From assembly GCF_016612995.1 (NCBI RefSeq), contig NZ_JAEOAH010000015.1:62001-126000 (forward strand): DNA of 64,000 bases, read 5' to 3'. Source of the stretch: Viridibacillus soli (GTDB lineage: Bacteria > Bacillota > Bacilli > Bacillales_A > Planococcaceae). The position numbers were made by a program, and so were the translations under genes. Of the stretch, positions 16,344 through 25,312 are shown piece by piece (the first letter of the stretch is position 1; each line of letters opens with the position of its first letter). Under the pieces are notes generated by a model. That model made no database searches, had not been told where the DNA came from, and saw only the letters and a list, made by a program, of their open reading frames with translations.

Positions 16344-18569
16344 CTAGCTTGCACATGATTCACATTCTAATAATTCAACCGAAGTTGAGCGAACGTAATA
16401 AGTCGTTTTAATGCCGTAGTTCCAAGCATTCAAGTGCAATTCTAATAGTTCCTTTGCTTTTACTGTATTTTGTACATATATGTTAAGCGAAATACCTTGA
16501 TCAATATGACGGGCACGTGCTGCATTTTGTTTTAAAGTCCAGTTTTGATCAATAAAGTAAGCAGATTTGTAATACCAAGTTGTTTCTTGGTTCAAATCAG
16601 GAACAGTTACAGGAATTTTATAATCCTTCTTCTCTTCAGAATAAGATTTTTGGAAGATTGGGTCGATACTTGCAGTACTTCCTGCAATAATAGAAGTTGT
16701 TGAGTTTGGTGCAATAGCCATCACATAGCCGTTACGCATACCATTTTTGGCAACTGCTTGTTGTAATACAGCCCATTTCTCTCCTTCGTATTGACGTTTT
16801 GAGAAGTATTCGCCTGTTTGCCAGTCTGAACCTTCAAATAATGGGTATTCGCCTTTCTCTTTTGCCAATTCCATCGACGCTTGGATTGTTAAATAAGCAA
16901 TTTGCTCATAAAGCTTGTCAGCAAATTCAACGGATTCCTCCGATTCCCAAGCAATACTTTTCAGTGCTAATAAATGATGCCAACCAAATGTACCAAGACC
17001 GATACCGCGGTAACGTGCATTTGTACGCTCTGCCTGTGGTACAGGAATATGGTTTAAATCGATAACATTATCTAACATACGCACTTGAATCGGTATCAAC
17101 CTTTCCAAGGCATCAGCAGGTACTGCACGTCCTAGGTTGATAGACGATAAATTACAGACAACGAAATCTCCTGGTTTACGGCGCGTTACAATGACATCGT
17201 CTTCAAGTGTAATGGACTCGAACTTTGTAGCGCTCATGTTTTGGAAAATTTCTGTACATAGATTACTCGAGTAAATCATACCTTCATGCTTATTTGGGTT
17301 TTTACGATTTACTTCATCACGATAGAACATGAATGGTACACCAGTTTCTAATTGGCTACGCATAATACGTTTCATAATATCGATTGCTGGCACTGTCTCA
17401 CGTGTTAATATTGGGTTCGCTAAGCACGCCTCGTATTTTTCGCGGAATGAGCCTTGGCCACGTTTTTCATCATAATAATCTTCTAAATTGAAGCCCATTA
17501 CTTCGCTAATTTCATGCGGGTCAAACAAATGCCAATCCTCACGAGCTTCAACAGCCTCCATGAAAATATCTGGTAAGCTAACGCCAGTGAAAATATCATG
17601 TGCACGCATACGCTCGTCTCCATTATTTAGTTTTAAATCAAGGAACGGGAAAATATCTTTATGCCAAATATCAAGGTAAATCGCAATCGCACCTTGGCGC
17701 TGACCTAGTTGATCTACTGATACTGCTGTATTATTCAATTGTTTAATCCAAGGAACGACACCGCTTGATGCGCCCTTGAAGCCACGAATAGATGACCCAC
17801 GGCTTCGTACTTTCCCCATATAAACACCAATACCGCCACCAAATTTTGAAAGTGTTGCAACATCAGTGTTTGAATCATAAATACTTTGTAAGCTGTCATC
17901 GACTGTATCGATAAAGCAGCTTGATAATTGACCATGTGTTTTACCCGCATTTGATAATGTCGGTGTTGCCGTAGTCATATATAAATTACTCATTGCCCAG
18001 TAAGATTCTTTAATTTTTGCAAGGCGGTCTGTTTTTTCATCTTGCATCAGTGTCATCGCAATTATCATCCAGCGTTCCTGAGGTAATTCGATTGGTGTTT
18101 TGTCATAATCACGTGCTACATAACGGTCTAACAATGTTTTTAAGCCGATGTATGTAAAAATTTCATCTCGTTTAGGCTCTAGCATTAAGCCGATTTCCTC
18201 AAGTTCCTGCTTTGTATATGACTCTGTTAAAGCAGGGTCATATAAACCTTTTTCGACAAGTTTCTCAACTTGTGTGGCAAATGCTGTGTATACTTGTCCA
18301 ACTTCTAAATGACGTACTGTAGAAGCTTCGCTATAAACGTCCATCAATAACAAACGAGCCGCAACGAATGTCCAAAATGTTTCTTCCTCATCTAATAAAC
18401 TTAATGCTTCTAGACTCATTGCCTTTGTCCATTCAGCATCTGTACCTTCCGGATTTTTGTCTGTCCAGCGTTCAGCTTTTCGAATGAGTGGACTGATCTC
18501 TTCTCTTCCAAACTCTTCCTCTATACGAGATAGTAATGTTGCTCTTTCATCTGTCATTAATTGAACCAT
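16344..18569 (-). CDS. nrdA: ribonucleoside-diphosphate reductase, alpha subunit (class I)
   Basis: 741 residues from the ATG at 18569, chosen because AAAGGAGA is correctly spaced; the longer in-frame start would lie inside the riboswitch terminator. Active-site features: TPTLSNAG, the Cys of LSSCFID, SNLCTEI, CNLSSINLG, and the radical-transfer Tyr pair in TTYYVRST. The C-terminus LECESCAS carries the CxxC used for reduction by thioredoxin or glutaredoxin. I see no N-terminal ATP-cone, so classical dATP overall inhibition may be missing. It converts NDPs to dNDPs together with NrdB. Confidence 0.95.
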   Translation of the reverse strand: MVQLMTDERATLLSRIEEEFGREEISPLIRKAERWTDKNPEGTDAEWTKAMSLEALSLLDEEETFWTFVAARLLLMDVYSEASTVRHLEVGQVYTAFATQVEKLVEKGLYDPALTESYTKQELEEIGLMLEPKRDEIFTYIGLKTLLDRYVARDYDKTPIELPQERWMIIAMTLMQDEKTDRLAKIKESYWAMSNLYMTTATPTLSNAGKTHGQLSSCFIDTVDDSLQSIYDSNTDVATLSKFGGGIGVYMGKVRSRGSSIRGFKGASSGVVPWIKQLNNTAVSVDQLGQRQGAIAIYLDIWHKDIFPFLDLKLNNGDERMRAHDIFTGVSLPDIFMEAVEAREDWHLFDPHEISEVMGFNLEDYYDEKRGQGSFREKYEACLANPILTRETVPAIDIMKRIMRSQLETGVPFMFYRDEVNRKNPNKHEGMIYSSNLCTEIFQNMSATKFESITLEDDVIVTRRKPGDFVVCNLSSINLGRAVPADALERLIPIQVRMLDNVIDLNHIPVPQAERTNARYRGIGLGTFGWHHLLALKSIAWESEESVEFADKLYEQIAYLTIQASMELAKEKGEYPLFEGSDWQTGEYFSKRQYEGEKWAVLQQAVAKNGMRNGYVMAIAPNSTTSIIAGSTASIDPIFQKSYSEEKKDYKIPVTVPDLNQETTWYYKSAYFIDQNWTLKQNAARARHIDQGISLNIYVQNTVKAKELLELHLNAWNYGIKTTYYVRSTSVELLECESCAS

Positions 18570-18595
18570 ATTGTTGTCTCCTTTATTTACAAATA

Positions 18596-18637
18596 TAAAA
18601 AGCGATAGATCTGCCTTCTTCGGCAGAGCCATCGCTC
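18596..18637 (-). terminator. riboswitch terminator before nrdA
   Basis: On the minus strand AGCGATGGCTCTGCC pairs with GGCAGATCTATCGCT (12 of 15 pairs), followed by TTTTTA, about 30 bases before the nrdA start. It is placed as the expression platform of the cobalamin riboswitch. Confidence 0.85.
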
Positions 18638-18754
18638 TAGGTTTTAAAATTGGAAACAGTCGAAATCGCAACAAAAAATACTTTTGTAATCAAAAGTAAA
18701 TTGTTAAATGCAAAGTCGCTCGCCTCCACTTCTCAACCCCCGAAGAAAGTGTTG

Positions 18755-18920
18755 TCAGGCGAAAAATGGCAGGTCTACTGGCTCATGCGTCATCCTCCTG
18801 TCATCCTTCCCAAGCATTGCTCAGTGGTCATTTGACAGTCGTCCGCATTCACAGTTGCGGGGACAGCTTCGGTTTCTTAACCGAATTCCCTTTTAAACCG
18901 TATATGGTACCTTTTCTCGC
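18755..18920 (-). promoter_or_regulatory. cobalamin (adenosylcobalamin) riboswitch controlling nrdAB
   Basis: On the minus strand the order of conserved blocks is AAACCGAAGCTGTCCCCGCA with ACTGT, then GACCACTGA, then a GGGAAGG segment, then the B12-box variant GAGCCAGTAGACCTGCC. These are the core blocks of the cobalamin aptamer. A transcription terminator follows, so bound cobalamin should shut off nrdAB. Such switches on B12-independent reductases are known where a B12-dependent NrdJ is also encoded; NrdJ is not in this window. Confidence 0.92.
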
Positions 18921-18924
18921 TCAC

Positions 18925-18972
18925 ATACTATATATTGTGTTTTATCAATGAATCTAATCTAACATATTGTGT
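18925..18972 (-). promoter_or_regulatory. pair of NrdR boxes in the nrdAB promoter
   Basis: Two boxes, ACACAATATATAGTAT (18925-18940; 15 of 16 to the published NrdR consensus ACACWATATATWGTGT) and ACACAATATGTTAGAT (18957-18972; 12 of 16), are exactly 32 bp apart, about three helical turns, the spacing typical of NrdR operators. They lie directly upstream of the riboswitch. NrdR represses reductase genes when dATP is high. Confidence 0.8.
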
Positions 18973-19125
18973 TCCCTTCATACAAGTCCAAACACAAAAT
19001 TAAAGTAAATGAAAGCAAAAGACCTATGAAAATTGTTTTATATTTCCCTGATAGAATCTTTTTGGATTTTAATATTTTCACAAAACAGGAAAAATGAATT
19101 GTTTTTATGCAAAGAAATATTAAAA

Positions 19126-19154
19126 AGCTACTCAAAATTGTATTTTGAGTAGCT
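19126..19154 (-). terminator. terminator of the four-PepSY gene
   Basis: A perfect 13-bp stem (AGCTACTCAAAAT / ATTTTGAGTAGCT) with T-runs on both strands, between the nrdAB promoter region and the PepSY gene. Confidence 0.9.
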
Positions 19155-19175
19155 AAAAATTCTTTTCAAAGAAAA

Positions 19176-20132
19176 TTAGTCATCTTCATATTCTTTTTCA
19201 AAGTCTAGAATGACACCTGTCGTAGCATCAATTTCTAAATCATATTCGTACACGCCATCTTTTACTTCAATTTCATATACACCATCTTCTTCATCTAGTT
19301 CAATTTTAGTAATTGTACCTTTCGCTTTTGTTAAAGCAATTTGAGAAGCTTTTTTATCACCGATGACCATATTCGTAGTTGTTGCATTTGAAGGCTTTGG
19401 TTTATTAATTGTCGTTGATAGAGCGTCTACTTCTTCTGATTCCTTCACAAGAATCTTACCTGTTTTCGCATCGATTTCAAAATCATATTCTGTAGTGCCT
19501 TTAATGATTTCGATTTCGTATACGCCATCGCTTTTATCTAATTTTGCTTTTTGAACTGTACCACCGACATTAGATAGAGCAATTTGTTTCGCTTTCTCTA
19601 AACCAATTACTTTGCCTGTTACTACTTTTTTTGAAAATTTTTCTTGCTCTTTTTTCACGATTTTACCTGTATAAGCATTAATATCGAAATCATATTCATA
19701 GCCTGCTTTAACTATTTCAATTTCGTAAATGCCATCTTCTTGATCTAACTTCGCTTTATTTACAGAACCTTTTACTGATCCTAAAGCAATTTCTTTCGCT
19801 TTTGCTAGACCAATTACTTTTTTAGAAGTGTTTGTGTTAGATACTTTTGAAATTTCCATCGATTTTTTAAGCAATTCGCCTGTTTTAGCGTCTAATTTTA
19901 ATTCGTATTCTTTATTATTTTCACCTTGTACATCAATCTCATATACTTGAATGCCTTTTTCTTTGTCCAATTCTACTTTATAAACTGTACCCTTTACATA
20001 GCTGAGTGCTTTTTTTGATACTTCTTCTGATGATAAAATTTTACCTGAGTTATTTTGAATGCCTGCTGCCGCAACTACTCCCGTTACTGCAAGTGATCCC
20101 GTAATTGCTAATACTGTAATCATTTTTTTCAT
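19176..20132 (-). CDS. secreted protein with four tandem PepSY domains
   Basis: 318 residues from the ATG at 20132 (GAGGAGG upstream; the earlier ATG at 20150 overlaps that site). A signal peptide (MKKMITVLAITGSLAVTGVV, cleavage probably near AAAG) is followed by four PepSY repeats of about 60-70 residues. Repeats 2-4 open with VIG.xKA.xIAL, and all four have a YEIE-type strand and a D.xTG.I turn. PepSY domains are extracellular modules thought to bind or inhibit other proteins, including peptidases. It follows a second PepSY gene and the two-component system, as in the B. subtilis ykoGHIJ region, so it may be a target or a modulator of that sensor. The repeats are acidic and Lys-rich. Confidence 0.85.
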   Translation of the reverse strand: MKKMITVLAITGSLAVTGVVAAAGIQNNSGKILSSEEVSKKALSYVKGTVYKVELDKEKGIQVYEIDVQGENNKEYELKLDAKTGELLKKSMEISKVSNTNTSKKVIGLAKAKEIALGSVKGSVNKAKLDQEDGIYEIEIVKAGYEYDFDINAYTGKIVKKEQEKFSKKVVTGKVIGLEKAKQIALSNVGGTVQKAKLDKSDGVYEIEIIKGTTEYDFEIDAKTGKILVKESEEVDALSTTINKPKPSNATTTNMVIGDKKASQIALTKAKGTITKIELDEEDGVYEIEVKDGVYEYDLEIDATTGVILDFEKEYEDD

Positions 20133-20223
20133 AATTTGTTGCCTCCTCATTGTCGTTACTTATACTTTACACAATGAAAATGAAAGATTAAGGAGAGAAA
20201 GATTAGAGTTTAATGAGAAATTA

Positions 20224-20394
20224 TTAATCCCAGGTAATTGAGAGTACTTTGCCTGAAATAGCATGGATTTGAAAGATGGCTTCTTTCTCATCTCCTTCTA
20301 TTTCCACTAAGTAATAACCACCATCACTCGTATCATAATAGGAAATGTCCTCCACAGCACCATTTAGCTTATTCTTTGCAATCTTAATGGCATC
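20224..20394 (-). pseudogene. third PepSY domain cut off by an in-frame amber codon
   Basis: Directly after the TAG stop of the neighbouring PepSY gene (20395-20397) the same frame continues for 56 codons (DAIKIAKNKLNGAVEDI ... ISGKVLSITWD) to a double TAA stop. This is a full PepSY domain with no start codon or ribosome-binding site of its own. A single CAG-to-TAG change would explain it. It is either translated by readthrough or no longer made. Confidence 0.8.
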
Positions 20395-20913
20395 CTATTT
20401 CGACTTAATTGAAGAATCTTGCTCCACACCGGCTTGTATTTCTGATAGGACTTCCCCGCTAAGAGCATCGATCAATAAGTTAGTTTCTTTTTTATTATTT
20501 ACAATCTCTATTTGATATACTGGTTCTTCCTTTTGTGTGTTCAAAGTCATTTTTTCAATTTTTCCTTTGTATTGTTCCTTCACAATTTTACGAATTTCAG
20601 TTTCTGATAAATACTCTGCTTTTTCCGTGACATCCATCTTCTCCTGCTTCATCTGCAGAACCTTGCCGGAATATGGGTCTATTTTAAGATTATAAATAGC
20701 ATTATTTCTTTGGAGTTGCACTTTATATTGATCATCTTCAGCAAGGAAAAAAATAATTTCTCCTCCGTACATCGTTTCAATATTCTTCACAATTTCTGCC
20801 GTTGTCTGCGGGGTCTCATTCGTTAGTTTTTTCCAAATAGCAATACTAAGAATACCTGCAATTATAATGAGTGACACAATGAAAAGTATCGGTAGTTTTT
20901 CACGAATATGCAT
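20395..20913 (-). CDS. membrane-anchored PepSY-domain protein, truncated by a stop codon
   Basis: About 172 residues from the ATG at 20913; AGGAGG lies inside the end of the sensor kinase gene, one base before which that gene stops. One N-terminal membrane segment (about 8-26, LPILFIVSLIIIAGILSIAI) and two extracytoplasmic PepSY domains (VKNIETMYGGEII...; IRKIVKEQYKGKIEKM...). It ends in the linker SSIKSK with TAG, after which a third in-frame PepSY domain follows. The two-domain product may still fold. It is coupled to the two-component genes, so a role in modulating that sensor is plausible but unproven. Confidence 0.75.
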   Translation of the reverse strand: MHIREKLPILFIVSLIIIAGILSIAIWKKLTNETPQTTAEIVKNIETMYGGEIIFFLAEDDQYKVQLQRNNAIYNLKIDPYSGKVLQMKQEKMDVTEKAEYLSETEIRKIVKEQYKGKIEKMTLNTQKEEPVYQIEIVNNKKETNLLIDALSGEVLSEIQAGVEQDSSIKSK

Positions 20914-20914
20914 A

Positions 20915-22273
20915 TCATTGTTCCTCCTCATCATAATTTACAAATTTGAGTATGATTGTAGTTCCTTCACCAAGGGTACTTAATACTGTGATATCAATTG
21001 CTAAACGCTCTGAAATCTCGCGCGCAATGGCCAAGCCTAAGCCAGTACCTCCGCTTTTACGATTGCGATCTTCACTAACTCGGTAAAAGCGATCAAATAA
21101 ATAAGGAATTTTATCTTCCGCAATGCCCTGTCCAAAATCTTGAATGCGAACGACTATTTCCGCTCCTTCTCGGGCCACACCAACATTAATTTCTCGCGCA
21201 CTATAATGGCGCGCATTTTCTAGAAAAATAAAGAACAATTGTTTAAGCTTTTGCTCGTCTGTTTTCGTTATAGCTGGCCCTTTTCCTACTAAATTAAATT
21301 TACGACCATACGCTTGGTGCATTTGATGCAGTGTATCCTCCAATACTTTATAAGCATCAACAGATGTGATTGTTAGTGGTGACCGCTCTTTATTTTTTGC
21401 TAATTCAAGCATTTGCTGAATCATTGCATTCATACGAATCGATTCACTTAAAATTGCTTGCACCGCTTCATTTGCTACTTCTTTATTTTCAAAACCATGA
21501 CGTTTTAACAGGCGCGCATAGCTTTCAACTACAGTCAAAGGTGTTTTCAATTCATGGGAAGCATTGGATACGAAATGTTCCTGCTTACGATAGTTTTGCT
21601 CAAGCTGGCTCATCATATCGTTAAATGTATGACCCATTTCAGCCATTTCATCACGACCATTTTTTTGTACAGCTATCTTTTCAAAAGTTCCTGATTTACT
21701 GCTCTCTTGCATCGTTGCAATTAGCCGATAAATGGGCTGTGTAACAAGGCGACCGAGCGCCATACTTGAAAGCACGATAGGAATAGTAGCAATAATTGTC
21801 ACGCCAAGTAAAACGAGCTTCAGCAACTCTAGATTCCTTGCAACACCCTTCATTGACTGTAACATTTGAATATGCACGACAGAACCATCCACCCAAATAG
21901 CTGGTAGGCTCATTGATAATACAGGTATACCTTCGTACTCTTCAACTGAATATCGTTTACCTTCTTCAATTGCGGGACGTATTTCTTCAATTCCTTCGGT
22001 AGATTGGACAGCAACAAGCGATTTACCATTCGTATCAATAGCGCGAATGGCTCCCTTTGGCGGAATATAGGCACGTAAAATCGTTGCTGGGTCATTTATT
22101 TTACTAGTTTGACTAATGGACGTCACAAGCTCCCCTGACTCGGACAATAGCTGATTATACTCAGTATCATAAGCCATTTTTTCATATAAAAAATATATAC
22201 CGATCATCGTTAGCACTAAAATAATTAGCATAAGTAGCGAAGAGAAAATATGAATTTTCGTCTTAAGCTTCAT
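20915..22273 (-). CDS. sensor histidine kinase (OmpR-partner type)
   Basis: 452 residues: membrane segment 1 (about 9-31), extracytoplasmic sensor domain (about 32-150), membrane segment 2 (about 151-175), HAMP (about 176-230), HisKA with phosphorylated His in SHELKTPLTVVE, and an ATPase domain with N box FLENARHYS, G1 DFGQGIAED and G2 GGTGLGLAIARE. It overlaps the response regulator by 11 bp. The arrangement with downstream PepSY genes resembles B. subtilis YkoH. The extracytoplasmic signal is unknown. Confidence 0.88.
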   Translation of the reverse strand: MKLKTKIHIFSSLLMLIILVLTMIGIYFLYEKMAYDTEYNQLLSESGELVTSISQTSKINDPATILRAYIPPKGAIRAIDTNGKSLVAVQSTEGIEEIRPAIEEGKRYSVEEYEGIPVLSMSLPAIWVDGSVVHIQMLQSMKGVARNLELLKLVLLGVTIIATIPIVLSSMALGRLVTQPIYRLIATMQESSKSGTFEKIAVQKNGRDEMAEMGHTFNDMMSQLEQNYRKQEHFVSNASHELKTPLTVVESYARLLKRHGFENKEVANEAVQAILSESIRMNAMIQQMLELAKNKERSPLTITSVDAYKVLEDTLHQMHQAYGRKFNLVGKGPAITKTDEQKLKQLFFIFLENARHYSAREINVGVAREGAEIVVRIQDFGQGIAEDKIPYLFDRFYRVSEDRNRKSGGTGLGLAIAREISERLAIDITVLSTLGEGTTIILKFVNYDEEEQ

Positions 22274-22973
22274 TTACTTGCTCCTTTAATACATAACCGA
22301 CGCCACGAACTGTTTGAATAAGAGTGTTTTTACTTTTTTTATCCACTTTCTGTCGCACGTAACGGATATAAACGTCAACAACATTCGTATCGCCGTAATA
22401 GTCATAACCCCATATAGCATCTAAAATTTGCTCACGAGACAATACTTGCTTTGGATGCTTGATTAAATATAGCAATAATCCATATTCCCTCGGCGTTAAA
22501 TCAATGGAATACTCATCTCTAATCACCTCACGAGTCTGCTCATGAATGGACAACCCCGCATACTCATGGAAAAATTCATCCTGTTTCACTTTAGCTTCCT
22601 GTTGACTTGTATTAAAACGTAGTGCCACGCGAATTCTTGCTAATAACTCATCAATTTCAAATGGCTTTGTCATATAATCATTAGCTCCAAGATCTAACCC
22701 CGTCACCTTATCCTCAACATCACCTTTAGCAGTCAGCATAATAACAGGTGTATTAAATTCTGTCGCACGAATGCGCTTTAACACATCTAATCCGTTCAAA
22801 CCTGGAAGCATGACATCAAGTAAAACGAGATCCCACTGCTGTTCACGATATAAAATAAGCCCATCCGTTCCCGTATGAGCAATTCCAGTTGCATAGCCTT
22901 CAAACTCTAATTCGAGTTGCAGTACACGTGCAATTTTCTCTTCATCTTCTATGATTAAAATGCGTTCAGACAT
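22263..22973 (-). CDS. response regulator, OmpR family
   Basis: 236 residues from the ATG at 22973 (MSERILIIEDEEKI); an upstream in-frame extension lacks a ribosome-binding site. Receiver domain with phospho-acceptor Asp in LVLLDVMLP and Lys in MTKPFE, then a winged helix with the recognition helix region TNVVDVYIRYVRQK. It is the first gene of a four-gene unit (regulator, kinase, two PepSY genes). Direct targets probably include this operon, but I see no clear direct repeats upstream. Confidence 0.9.
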   Translation of the reverse strand: MSERILIIEDEEKIARVLQLELEFEGYATGIAHTGTDGLILYREQQWDLVLLDVMLPGLNGLDVLKRIRATEFNTPVIMLTAKGDVEDKVTGLDLGANDYMTKPFEIDELLARIRVALRFNTSQQEAKVKQDEFFHEYAGLSIHEQTREVIRDEYSIDLTPREYGLLLYLIKHPKQVLSREQILDAIWGYDYYGDTNVVDVYIRYVRQKVDKKSKNTLIQTVRGVGYVLKEQVNEA

Positions 22974-23068
22974 TATATTCACCAGCCATTTTTTAGTTTT
23001 ATAGTACCATGTCATTATGAAAATTCCATGAGAAGAACTATAAGGCACATTAAATTTTTATAAAAAAA

Positions 23069-23097
23069 AACCTTTCCTCTATCAAAAAGGAAAGGTA
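23069..23097 (-). terminator. terminator of uppP
   Basis: A 9-bp stem (ACCTTTCCT / AGGAAAGGT) with a nine-base T-run on the minus strand just after uppP. Confidence 0.9.
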
Positions 23098-23104
23098 GAA
23101 ATCT

Positions 23105-23932
23105 TTATTTATACACGATAATTGCTAAGACAATCGCTACAATAATACGGTAAATTGCAAAAGGTGTTAGTTTTACTTTATCGATTAATTTTAAGAAGAA
23201 TTTTATTGATAATAATGCAAAGACAAATGCACTAACGAAGCCGACTACGTAGAAACCGATATAATCCATCGTCATATACTGCCAATTTTTCATTACAGAT
23301 ACTAAGCTGGCACCTGCCATAATTGGCACAGCCATAATGAATGTAAAATCAGCTGCCGTTTTATGATTTAAACCTAGCAATACCCCACCAGAAATAGTTG
23401 CACCTGAGCGCGAAAATCCTGGCCATAGTGATAGACATTGTACTAAACCAATTTTAAACGCTTGGCCGTACGTAATTTTATCTAAAGTAGTAACACTCGG
23501 TCTTTTGGGCCCGAATTTATCTGCTATAATCATTAAAATAGCTCCTGCAAATAAACTAATTATTACATACTCTACACTAAATAAATAATCATCAATTAAA
23601 TCTTTAAATGCAAAACCTAAAATAACAGCGGGTAACATCCCTACAATGACATGGATTAAGTTAAATTTACGGTTTGCTGGTTGACCTTCAATTTTATAAA
23701 GACCGATTAAACTAAATAATCGTTTCCACATGACAACGACAACAGCTAAAATTGAGCCTAGCTGCACCACAATTTTAAATGTGTTAGCAGAATACATCCC
23801 TAAAAACTCTTCTGTTTTCAGCCACATATCATCGACAATAATCATATGTCCTGTAGATGAAACAGGCGCAAACTCCGTCATACCTTCTACCAAGCCCAAT
23901 ATTAGAGCCTTTAATAATTCTATAAATTCCAT
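23105..23932 (-). CDS. uppP: undecaprenyl-diphosphate phosphatase (BacA/UppP family)
   Basis: 275 residues with about eight membrane segments. Both active-site signatures are present: EGMTEFAPVSSTGHMI (about 17-32) and PGFSRSGATISGGVLLG (about 170-186). The enzyme recycles undecaprenyl pyrophosphate to the monophosphate carrier for cell-wall synthesis and gives bacitracin tolerance. It is transcribed alone, next to a bacitracin-responsive type lia operon and a two-component system, which fits an envelope-stress neighbourhood. Confidence 0.93.
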   Translation of the reverse strand: MEFIELLKALILGLVEGMTEFAPVSSTGHMIIVDDMWLKTEEFLGMYSANTFKIVVQLGSILAVVVVMWKRLFSLIGLYKIEGQPANRKFNLIHVIVGMLPAVILGFAFKDLIDDYLFSVEYVIISLFAGAILMIIADKFGPKRPSVTTLDKITYGQAFKIGLVQCLSLWPGFSRSGATISGGVLLGLNHKTAADFTFIMAVPIMAGASLVSVMKNWQYMTMDYIGFYVVGFVSAFVFALLSIKFFLKLIDKVKLTPFAIYRIIVAIVLAIIVYK

Positions 23933-24041
23933 AGTATCTCCTTATTCTTTTGTAAATTGAAATGCCGAATCAACACGCCATTTCTAGCAAAACTATCATA
24001 CCACAGTCAACATCATTGCACTTTTACAGTTATGTAAAAAA

Positions 24042-25133
24042 TTACTCGGTAAGCAAAACGTCTACAACCCACATTTCAGAGCGACTATTCGTACGAATTG
24101 GTGGTCCCCAAAATCCGAATCCTGATGACACAATTGTATGCGTTGCTACCTTTAATTTATAACCATAATCGTGCTCAAACGTTTTCCGCGTAATGAATTG
24201 ATTTGGCCACATTTGCCCTAAATGTGTGTGCCCTGATAAATGTATGTCAACACCGATCTTACTTGGTGTTTCAATATCAGACGGCGTGTGATCCATGACA
24301 ATCCACGGTAGCTTGTGATCAACTGTTTCTGCCAGTTTTTCTAACGATTTACGATTAGTATTTGTTTTATCTTCTCTTCCTGTAACATAAAACGATTCTG
24401 CCACTAATATTGTTTCGTCTTGTAAAATGCGGACACCTGATTCAGCCATCTCATGTACAAAGAGCGGAATTTTGCGACCGTAATATTCGTGATTGCCTAA
24501 CACCCCATATATACCATATGTACTTTTTAGTTGCTTCATCACTTCACTCATGCCGTATTCCACATACCAAACTGGATCATCATCGACTAAATCGCCAACT
24601 AGGAAGATGACATCTGGTTTTGCTTCATTAGACATTTTTACGAAACGATTTAAATGTGTTTTATTCGATAAAATACCTAAGTGAAAATCGGAGCCTATGA
24701 CCATACGCAACGGTTTTTGCAACGGATTTGTTTTTTGTATTTTAATAGTAAGGTTTCTCACAACAGGTGAATAAGCCATATAACTGCCGATTGCAACAAT
24801 GAAAGTCATTAAAATAACAATGACATATCCAATCCATTTTGTATGTACGCCTGGCACAAGCCATACGAGTAAATTTGCTATCGGGAACAACAGCAAGCCA
24901 TATTGCATTACGATCATCCAGTAACTACCTATAATTTTAAATAGACGCAACTTATGATGAATACGGCCAATTACGATGCTATATGCAATGATTGCCCAAA
25001 TAATACTAAAAGCAATCGGTCCATGGAAAGAAAATGCCACATAAATCCATTCATACACATTCCAACCTAAATAGTAAACGATCGCATTGTATAGCAGCAA
25101 TCCCATTAAGCCGAATCCTATTCTCGCTCGCAT
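24042..25133 (-). CDS. membrane-anchored metallophosphoesterase
   Basis: 363 residues. About four membrane segments (residues 1-135) precede a calcineurin-type phosphoesterase domain with all metal motifs: GSDFHLG, GDLVDDD, GNHEYY, VMDHTP and GHTHLGQ. Relatives in Bacillales include YkuE-type proteins, some of which hydrolyse UDP-diacylglucosamine-like lipids. The substrate here is unknown; membrane anchoring favours a lipid or cell-wall intermediate. The ATG at 25133 has GGAGGG upstream. It is divergent from the lia operon. Confidence 0.85.
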   Translation of the reverse strand: MRARIGFGLMGLLLYNAIVYYLGWNVYEWIYVAFSFHGPIAFSIIWAIIAYSIVIGRIHHKLRLFKIIGSYWMIVMQYGLLLFPIANLLVWLVPGVHTKWIGYVIVILMTFIVAIGSYMAYSPVVRNLTIKIQKTNPLQKPLRMVIGSDFHLGILSNKTHLNRFVKMSNEAKPDVIFLVGDLVDDDPVWYVEYGMSEVMKQLKSTYGIYGVLGNHEYYGRKIPLFVHEMAESGVRILQDETILVAESFYVTGREDKTNTNRKSLEKLAETVDHKLPWIVMDHTPSDIETPSKIGVDIHLSGHTHLGQMWPNQFITRKTFEHDYGYKLKVATHTIVSSGFGFWGPPIRTNSRSEMWVVDVLLTE

Positions 25134-25217
25134 AAAATCCCTCCTAGATATATGTCCTGTTAGTATAGCACTTCAAGTAACAGCCGACCTGTCTAAGCCG
25201 TACCTAGTAGCTTCTAC

Positions 25218-25282
25218 GACTCAAGTCTTAGTTGAAAATGCATTTCAAGACTGTTTGTCCAAAGTAAATCCAAGCGTAATAT
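25218..25282 (+). promoter_or_regulatory. candidate LiaR-controlled promoter of the lia operon
   Basis: A GACT-CA-AGTC palindrome (25218-25227) lies upstream of a possible -35 TTGTCC (25255-25260) and -10 TAATAT (25277-25282) with 16-bp spacing. ACT-N-AGT-type palindromes are typical binding sites of LiaR/VraR/CesR regulators, and liaR is the last gene of this operon. The site is inferred, not proven. Confidence 0.55.
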
Positions 25283-25312
25283 GAAGATACAAACGAAGGG
25301 AGGCACTTTCTT

